The notes beneath the pieces are model-generated. The model saw only the letters and a program-made list of their open reading frames with translations, was not told the origin of the DNA and searched no databases. Positions 1-5,957 of a stretch of DNA of 5,957 bases are shown here, in pieces. The position numbers were made by a program, and so were the translations under genes. Source of the stretch: Paracoccaceae bacterium (GTDB lineage Bacteria > Pseudomonadota > Alphaproteobacteria > Rhodobacterales > Rhodobacteraceae). The stretch covers positions 1 through 5,957 of the forward strand of contig JABSSB010000211.1 in NCBI GenBank assembly GCA_013214715.1, given 5' to 3'. Numbering within the stretch: position 1 is the stretch's first letter; every line of letters starts with the position of its first letter.

Positions 1-319
1 CGGAGCCTATGCTGTTTAGGCCTATGGACTTCCCCATGATTTAGTGTCGCCCGGTCCGGCCTCCCCGCTATTTGGGGGCGGTGCCTATGGTCGCAATGAC
101 TTCCTTGTGACGACATTGCGCAGCCCCGTTTTCGCCACATTGCCCGCCTACCTGTTTGAGGTGAACTGCCAGTCTTTTGAGGTGCGGTTTGGTGGGATGC
201 CGCGAGGCGTATGATCGGCGAAGGACATTCGTCCAGTCAGGGTTGCTTTGCTATCCGGATGCTGGCGGATTGGTGGTGGCGACCGACACCCACGGGGGAT
301 TTGAAATTGGGGGCATAGA
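1..319. other. Upstream region without a confident gene
   Basis: Nothing here is a secure gene. All three + frames hit a stop near the left edge (TAG 17-19, TGA 37-39, TAG 42-44), so any gene entering from the left ends by position 44. One + frame is then open from 20 to a TGA at 212-214 and reads like protein; its only late start is a GTG at 44 with no Shine-Dalgarno, giving 56 residues. It could be a small gene, a decayed gene fragment or chance. GCCTATG occurs three times (5, 20, 83) and TTTGAGGTG twice (155, 176), all in that same frame. The remaining 105 bases (215-319) should hold the leader of the GTPase operon, but I see no convincing -35/-10 pair, operator palindrome or riboswitch. 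A weak C-rich/G-rich inverted match near 63-78 has no T run after it, so I do not call a terminator. Confidence 0.5.
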
Positions 320-2335
320 ATGAGCATCCGCAACGCGCATCTTTTGTCGGCACTCAATCCGGCCCTTGAAGGCCGGGTGCGGGACTTCGGCGAGCTTACA
401 GGGATGCTCGATCAGTTGGCGGTTGTGCCGGACAAGGCATTGTCTGCGCGCGCATCCAGCCTGCGCGCCAAGATCGATGGATTTGCGGCGAAAATCACCC
501 TGGTCGGGCAGGTTAAAGCTGGAAAATCGGCATTGGCGAATGTTCTGGCCGCGCAGCCTGGGCTTCTACCGTCGGATGTGAACCCGTGGACCTCCGTTGT
601 GACCACTCTGCATGTCAATGCGGACCGGGACGAGGATGACCGAGAAATCAGTGCGCGGTTCACCTTCTTCGGGGCGGACGAATGGGACCAGCTGATGGTG
701 TCGGGCGGACGTTTGGGAGAGTTGGCGCAGCGCACCGGGGCCTCGGACGAGATGGAGCAGGTGCAGCGCCAAGTGGCTGAAATGCGCGCAGCGACTGAAA
801 AGCGGCTGGGGTCGTATTTCGAACACCTCCTCGGGCAAAGCCACGATTACGGGTATATCGATAACGAATTGATGGAACGGTATGTCTGTCTGGGTGATGG
901 CGACGATCTGGGCGAATTCGACAGCGCCGCGGGCCGGTTCGCGGATGTGACCCGATCGGCAGATATCTTTCTCGACATCCCGTCTTATGGCTTGCCGATG
1001 GCCATTTGCGATACGCCCGGCGTCAATGACACATTCATGATGCGGGAACAAATTACGATCCGCTCGCTGCGTGGGTCAGAGATTTGTGTTGTCGTGCTCA
1101 GTGCGCATCAGGCGCTGGCGCGGACGGATATGGCGTTGATGCGATTGATTTCGTCTTTCGACAAGCGCCAGACCGTGATCTTCGTGAACCGGATTGATGA
1201 ACTTCAGGACCCGGCGAGCCAGATTCCAGAAATTAGAGCATCGATTGCACAGACCTTGGTGGATCACAAATTCGACGGCGACGTTGCTGTGGTCTGCGGG
1301 TCTGCGCTTTGGGCGGAGGCGGCGTTGGAAGAGGATTTGACGATCCTTCCGCCAGCGTCGATTAAGGCTCTGAAGAGTTACATCAACAAGACCCCCGCGC
1401 TGCATCGTTCTGTCATGTCTGAAGCTGTATGGGCCGCGTCCGGGCTTGAAGAATTGCTGGGCAGTCTTGGGCAGCGTATTGCTGAAGGGGCCTCGGACCG
1501 GCTGTATCGACAGGTATCGACCGCGATGCGCAACCTGGCCAATGAGACCCGCGCAGCTTTGGCGTCGCGCCAGTCCGGTGGCGCCGAAGCTGCAAGGCTG
1601 ATCGCCTCAGGCCATGATCCGATGCAAATCATTGATGAGATCGTGGCCCGCAACTCTGCCCGTTTGGACGAAGCCACGGCCAAGCTGAGGGCCGATCTCA
1701 CCCGGCGGATGGAAAAGGCTGAAGAAAGCTTTGTCAAACGCGCGACAGATACGCTGATCGAACATCTCGAACAGCATGGCGAGCAGGGCAATTGGCAGTA
1801 CAACCCCGCCGGGCTGCGTGTGCTGCAACGTGCGGCACATTCGTCGTTCACCCGGTCCCTGAACAAAACGCTGACCGAAATCTATTCCGAAACGGCTCGG
1901 AACCTGGAAGAGGTTTACCGGATGCTTTTGGGCAAAGATCTGGAAGACTTCGAAATTGCACCGCCCAATCTGCCGCATGTGCCACCGCCAGTTGGCCTAG
2001 GCAAAACAATTGCATTGGATTTCCAATCGACCTGGTGGACCCGCTGGTGGAAGCGCCGCAAAGGGTTTGAGGCCTTCGCCGAAGAATATGGGCAACTGAT
2101 CCGGGCCGAAGCCCAGACCATCGCGCGCGACATTGATCAGACGCAAGCCGTGACGGTTATCACAGAGGCGCGCCGCATCTTTGACGGGTTTGTGGACGAA
2201 CATCGCAGCACATTGACGCAGATCACACGCGAAGGCGCCAAGGCAGCGCAGGCGATGCAGATGTCCTCCTCCTCAGGCACTCAGGCCGTGGTGCAGGAAA
2301 TCCTAAAGGTTCTTGGCGAAGACGAAGCGGCATAA
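320..2335 (+). CDS. Dynamin-like GTPase (BDLP type), full length
   Basis: This 671-residue protein has the layout of a bacterial dynamin-like protein: a large GTPase thought to self-assemble on membranes and remodel or fuse them. A short helical N-terminus (about 1-55) precedes the G domain. The P-loop is GQVKAGKS (63-70), the switch I threonine lies in NPWTSVVT (88-95), G3 is DTPG (231-234), G4 is NRID (290-293, Arg replacing the usual Lys) and G5 is probably SAL (328-330). The long stretch between G2 and G3 contains an extra helical insertion (about 118-172). Residues 390-670 are mostly long charged helices, as in a dynamin stalk, broken by a Pro-rich turn (547-558) and a Trp/basic patch, TWWTRWWKRRKG (571-582), a good candidate for the membrane-contacting tip. 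No signal peptide or true membrane span is visible. The ATG has GGGGG six bases upstream (309-313). It is first in the operon. The family call is strong; the cellular role is unknown. Confidence 0.9.
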   Translation: MSIRNAHLLSALNPALEGRVRDFGELTGMLDQLAVVPDKALSARASSLRAKIDGFAAKITLVGQVKAGKSALANVLAAQPGLLPSDVNPWTSVVTTLHVNADRDEDDREISARFTFFGADEWDQLMVSGGRLGELAQRTGASDEMEQVQRQVAEMRAATEKRLGSYFEHLLGQSHDYGYIDNELMERYVCLGDGDDLGEFDSAAGRFADVTRSADIFLDIPSYGLPMAICDTPGVNDTFMMREQITIRSLRGSEICVVVLSAHQALARTDMALMRLISSFDKRQTVIFVNRIDELQDPASQIPEIRASIAQTLVDHKFDGDVAVVCGSALWAEAALEEDLTILPPASIKALKSYINKTPALHRSVMSEAVWAASGLEELLGSLGQRIAEGASDRLYRQVSTAMRNLANETRAALASRQSGGAEAARLIASGHDPMQIIDEIVARNSARLDEATAKLRADLTRRMEKAEESFVKRATDTLIEHLEQHGEQGNWQYNPAGLRVLQRAAHSSFTRSLNKTLTEIYSETARNLEEVYRMLLGKDLEDFEIAPPNLPHVPPPVGLGKTIALDFQSTWWTRWWKRRKGFEAFAEEYGQLIRAEAQTIARDIDQTQAVTVITEARRIFDGFVDEHRSTLTQITREGAKAAQAMQMSSSSGTQAVVQEILKVLGEDEAA

Positions 2336-2356
2336 CAACAGCAGGGACAACGCATA

Positions 2357-4366
2357 ATGACGCATCAGCACTTTGACACCCAAGTGACGCATCGCCGCCC
2401 CGTGATCGGGTTGATGGGCGAATTCTCTGCTGGCAAAACGACGCTGTTGAACGTTCTGGTCGGGCGCGAGATGCTGCCCACCCGCGTCACGGCAACCCGC
2501 GTGCCGCCCATCTGGCTGTCTTACGGTCCCGAGCAGGCTCATTACGTGGATACGGACGGGACGCATCATTCCATCACCCTGACCGAGCTTGAAAATGTGC
2601 CGTTGGATGGGGTGACCTTCATCAAGATCATGACCGAGGCGCCGATCCTGCAGGATGTTGACCTGTTCGACACGCCGGGCATCTCGGACCCCAATATCTC
2701 GGACGAGGTACGTCTGGCGATTGTCGATCACCTTGACGGCGTGCTGTGGTGCACCCATGCCACTCAGGCCTGGCGCGAGAGCGAGCGGAGCGCATGGCTG
2801 GCCATGCCCGAACGCTTGCGTGCAAGCAGCACTTTGCTTGTGACACGATCCGACGCGCTGTCCCCGGCAGATCTGGAGCGTGTTCTGCACCGGATGCAAC
2901 GCGAGGCTGGAGAGCATTTTTCGTCCATTCTTCCCATGTCCTCCTTGCTAGCGGCCGAGTCCATTCAGGCCGCAGACCAGGCCGGGATAGATGCCAGCGG
3001 CATGACCGGCCTACGCGATCGACTTGGGTCTCTGGCGGACAGTCTTGCAACGGATATTGCGGCAGCCGAGCCGCCCGAGCCCGAATCCGCAGCCCCCGTC
3101 ATGCCGCGCCGCGTACAGCGTCGCAGTGATGCTGTGGCTCAGGACCGGATGGAAGCCATTGAGATCCCGGTTGAAGAAACCGATGACGCGCAGGACTTGG
3201 CGACTGTGCCCACGCCACAGGCCGACGGTCCGAGCCCCGATCCGGACATGGCGAGCCTGCTTGCCAGCATGGCCCGGATCGGCCAGCCATCGGCCGCGGT
3301 TGCAGCGCCCGTCATGGCAGAGCCGGCACCGGCTCAAAACGGGGCGGAAGCCGACGACCCATCTCCAGTGCCACTGACCTTGCAGGATCCTGTGCCAACA
3401 GACAGCGATGATGAATTCTTCCTGCGTCTGAGCAAACGTCTTGATGCGGTCGAAAAAGACGAGAGCGACGCGATAGAGCCAACAGCCGCTGCCGAAGACC
3501 AGCCTGCTGAACACGAGCAAAGCGAGGAAGTTGACGTGTTTTCGTCGCTGGTGGCCGGGATCAAAACCGATGATGATGCCGAGCCCGCCGTCGCTGCCGA
3601 AGACACGGCGCCAGAGGTCACGGCCAAAGACGAGCCATCACCCGCGCCGTTGGATTTGGGACAGTTCAGCCGCATTACTGACGCCGAAGACCCGGATTTG
3701 CCTGAGGTCGAAGAGCCGCGCGAGCCGGAAGAGGCGACTGAGTCCGCGCTGGTCTTGACGGAAAGTGTCGAATCTCTTGCTGAGCCCTTCCCACAGACAG
3801 ATGAGACGCCGGAGGATGAGGTTTCAGAGGGCGCGTTGTCTACCCTTCACTTGCGGTTGCTGAGCCAATCCAAACGAGAGGAAGAGGTTTCAGACGACGC
3901 TCAGTCCAACGAGCCGGACACAGAGATGGCCGACACACCGGCCCCTGTTTCGCCCTTCGAGCGATTGACTGGGATGCGGCCCGGGAACGGGCCCGAGGAT
4001 GCTGACGCTGCGGAGCTTTCCGCTGCCGATGATGACGACGCGTCGGAAAACCAGGATGTTGTGGAGGATGACCCGCCAGTTGAGGATGCCGAGGACGAGG
4101 CAACGGATTCTCAGGCCTTGCATGATCAGCCTATGACGAAAGACGCCGCCTCAGAAACCAAGAGCCGTGAGCCGGACCCGGCCCCCAAGATGACACAAGG
4201 GCTGGCCCCACGCCGTCGCAAAGGCATGGCCGGGGTGTGGCGTCAGGTCATTCGCACACGCCGGATCGAGACGGTGACAGACATGGTTCTGGCGATGGAA
4301 GACTTCCTTGAAGAACTTGATGACGCGCAGATGGAAACCCTGACTCTGGCTGAGCAACGCGAGTGA
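2357..4366 (+). CDS. Dynamin-family GTPase with long acidic disordered tail
   Basis: This 669-residue protein joins a compact G domain to a very long low-complexity tail. The G domain (about 14-230) has the dynamin-type P-loop GEFSAGKT (21-28), a switch I segment TRVTATRVPP with candidate Thr45/Thr47, G3 DTPG (105-108), G4 TRSD (163-166, Arg for Lys) and a possible G5 at SSL (195-197). Residues 236-610 are rich in Asp, Glu, Pro and Ala, about 27% acidic by hand count, with no Trp, Tyr or Cys. The C-terminus is a basic stretch (618-636, including APRRRKG and RQVIRTRR) followed by a helix-forming acidic end (637-669). The helical stalk of a classical dynamin is missing, so this may not assemble like one; a scaffold or tether role is inferred. 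The start has AGGGA at 2343-2347. It lies 21 bases after the first GTPase and in the same frame, so the TAA at 2333-2335 rules out an earlier start. Confidence 0.88.
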   Translation: MTHQHFDTQVTHRRPVIGLMGEFSAGKTTLLNVLVGREMLPTRVTATRVPPIWLSYGPEQAHYVDTDGTHHSITLTELENVPLDGVTFIKIMTEAPILQDVDLFDTPGISDPNISDEVRLAIVDHLDGVLWCTHATQAWRESERSAWLAMPERLRASSTLLVTRSDALSPADLERVLHRMQREAGEHFSSILPMSSLLAAESIQAADQAGIDASGMTGLRDRLGSLADSLATDIAAAEPPEPESAAPVMPRRVQRRSDAVAQDRMEAIEIPVEETDDAQDLATVPTPQADGPSPDPDMASLLASMARIGQPSAAVAAPVMAEPAPAQNGAEADDPSPVPLTLQDPVPTDSDDEFFLRLSKRLDAVEKDESDAIEPTAAAEDQPAEHEQSEEVDVFSSLVAGIKTDDDAEPAVAAEDTAPEVTAKDEPSPAPLDLGQFSRITDAEDPDLPEVEEPREPEEATESALVLTESVESLAEPFPQTDETPEDEVSEGALSTLHLRLLSQSKREEEVSDDAQSNEPDTEMADTPAPVSPFERLTGMRPGNGPEDADAAELSAADDDDASENQDVVEDDPPVEDAEDEATDSQALHDQPMTKDAASETKSREPDPAPKMTQGLAPRRRKGMAGVWRQVIRTRRIETVTDMVLAMEDFLEELDDAQMETLTLAEQRE

Positions 4367-5957
4367 CGCACACAGTTCCTGGCAGAATGCGGAGGACAAC
4401 AGAATGGGGCTGAAGGCGGCTCTTTCCGTAGGATTGAACGCAGTGCCGGAATGCACGGCGCTCTGCTATGTCGATATGTCTGCAGATCTGGTTTTGGCGA
4501 CTGAGGCACGGCGCAGACGCCCTCAGGAAGTATTCAACTCGCTTTGTGCATTGGCACGCGATGTCTTGCAGCAGGGCCCAGCGCAGCGCTTGGCCAAGGA
4601 CGCCACAGGATCAGCCGATATTGCTGTTCTTGCGGGGGAGCGTGGAACGCTGGTCTTTACGCGCGCCCACGGTCATGAGGGCCATGCTCTTTGCCTTCTG
4701 TGTGACCCGACCGAGGATGTCGATAACTTGAGAGATCAAACCCGCGCCATGCGGGAGGCGGTGGCCAATGCAATGTGATCCGGTGTCATCCGAAACAGGG
4801 GGGCGACATGCCGCTTGATTCCGGCCTTCTTGCGATACTTGATGACCGCGGTCGTGGCGCGGCGCGTGCCAATGCGCTGGATGTCGTGATCGACGACGCT
4901 GCACCGCAGGCCCGGCTGCAACGCCTGCTGGATTTGATTGAAGGGAGCATGCTGCCGCGCAGCCTGATGGCGTCCAGTGCCGAACAACCTTTGGCAATGC
5001 TATTGGCCGCATCTGGGCGCCTGCATGACTTTACCTGGCATGCGCCTGCGGACCGTGATGCCGCGGCAGAGGATGGTCTGGATCAGGCCGCCGCATGGAC
5101 CCGGGCGTTGGAACGGCTTGTCCTTCGGGCGCCGCGGTTGGAAATATGTTTGCGAATAGACACGCAAACCGCGCCATCAGATGCGCTGGGTCAGGATGTG
5201 GCACGTCTCAGGGATCTTGCAGGATTTGACGGGCGCGCGGCAAACCTCACCGTGGCAGCAAGCCGGATGAAACACGCGGACAATGAGTCGCTGCAAGCGG
5301 GCGCCGCCATGACACGCGCCGTGGGAACAGAAACAGATTTGACCCTCTTGCACCAACAGCTTACTGAATTGTCCGGTGCCGCTGACCGACATATCGGCGC
5401 GTTGCGCGGAATGCTGGTAGGCCCGATATCGGATGGTGCGACCCTGCTGCGCGCCGCGCCGTCGGACCACGAATGTGAGGCTGGGCTGGTGGCACCACGT
5501 GATATCGCCCCGATGTGGTTGGGCTGGGTCAAAGGCAGTTTGGGTGGAGCGCAATCATGACGTCTCAGATCGATACCCGAGTGATCGACAGCGCTTTGTC
5601 GGCTGTTGCAACGCGCCTGTCTGACCTTGACCTTGCGGGCGATGCCAGTCTGAAAGACGCCGTGCACAGCTTTGAAACGATCTGGGCGCGTCAAAACGCG
5701 CCGCTCACCCTTGCAATTGCAGGCTTGGACGGCGCGGGCAAAAGCAGCCTTGTCAACTTGCTGGCCGGGCAGTCGATCCTGCCCGTCGGAGAGGAGGGGC
5801 GCGGCGCGCTGCCGATCCTTCTGGATTATGGGACAGAGACCGAAACAGGGGCCTGCTGGCTTGATGGTGAGATGAACCTCTTGCCGGGCCATGTGGTCGA
5901 CGCCGCCACTGCTCAACAGCCAGATTACATCAAGCTGGCGATTGACATACCGGCGCT

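Overview
The window looks like a GC-rich (about 60% by eye) alphaproteobacterial chromosome segment, most like the Rhodobacteraceae/Roseobacter group. That placement rests on codon usage and general protein character, not on a marker gene.

All supported genes lie on the + strand and form one tight block. Positions 1-319 hold no confident gene: there is a short open frame of uncertain status (20-214) and about 105 bases of leader. Then follow a full-length dynamin-like GTPase (320-2335), a second GTPase whose G domain is followed by a very long acidic, probably disordered tail (2357-4366), a small protein with a Roadblock/LC7-like pattern (4404-4778), an unrecognised 250-residue protein (4808-5560, preferred start), and the 5' part of a third dynamin-like GTPase (5557 to the window edge). 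Intergenic gaps are 21, 37 and 29 bases and the last pair overlaps by ATGA. This is the layout of a single operon, and no terminator is visible inside it.

The genes plausibly work together at a membrane. The first GTPase has the G domain, helical stalk and a Trp/Arg-rich loop expected of a bacterial dynamin-like protein (BDLP). The second has a compact G domain and seems built as a tether or scaffold, with short hydrophobic motifs spaced along an acidic linker and a basic, helix-forming C-terminus. The Roadblock-like protein could be a dimeric regulator of one of the GTPases, as MglB is for MglA. The third GTPase is cut off just before its DxxG (G3) motif.

The unusual feature is three different dynamin-type GTPases encoded together with a Roadblock-like protein and an unknown partner. 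I do not recognise this arrangement as a named system. Functional statements beyond 'GTPase' and 'Roadblock-like' are inference.
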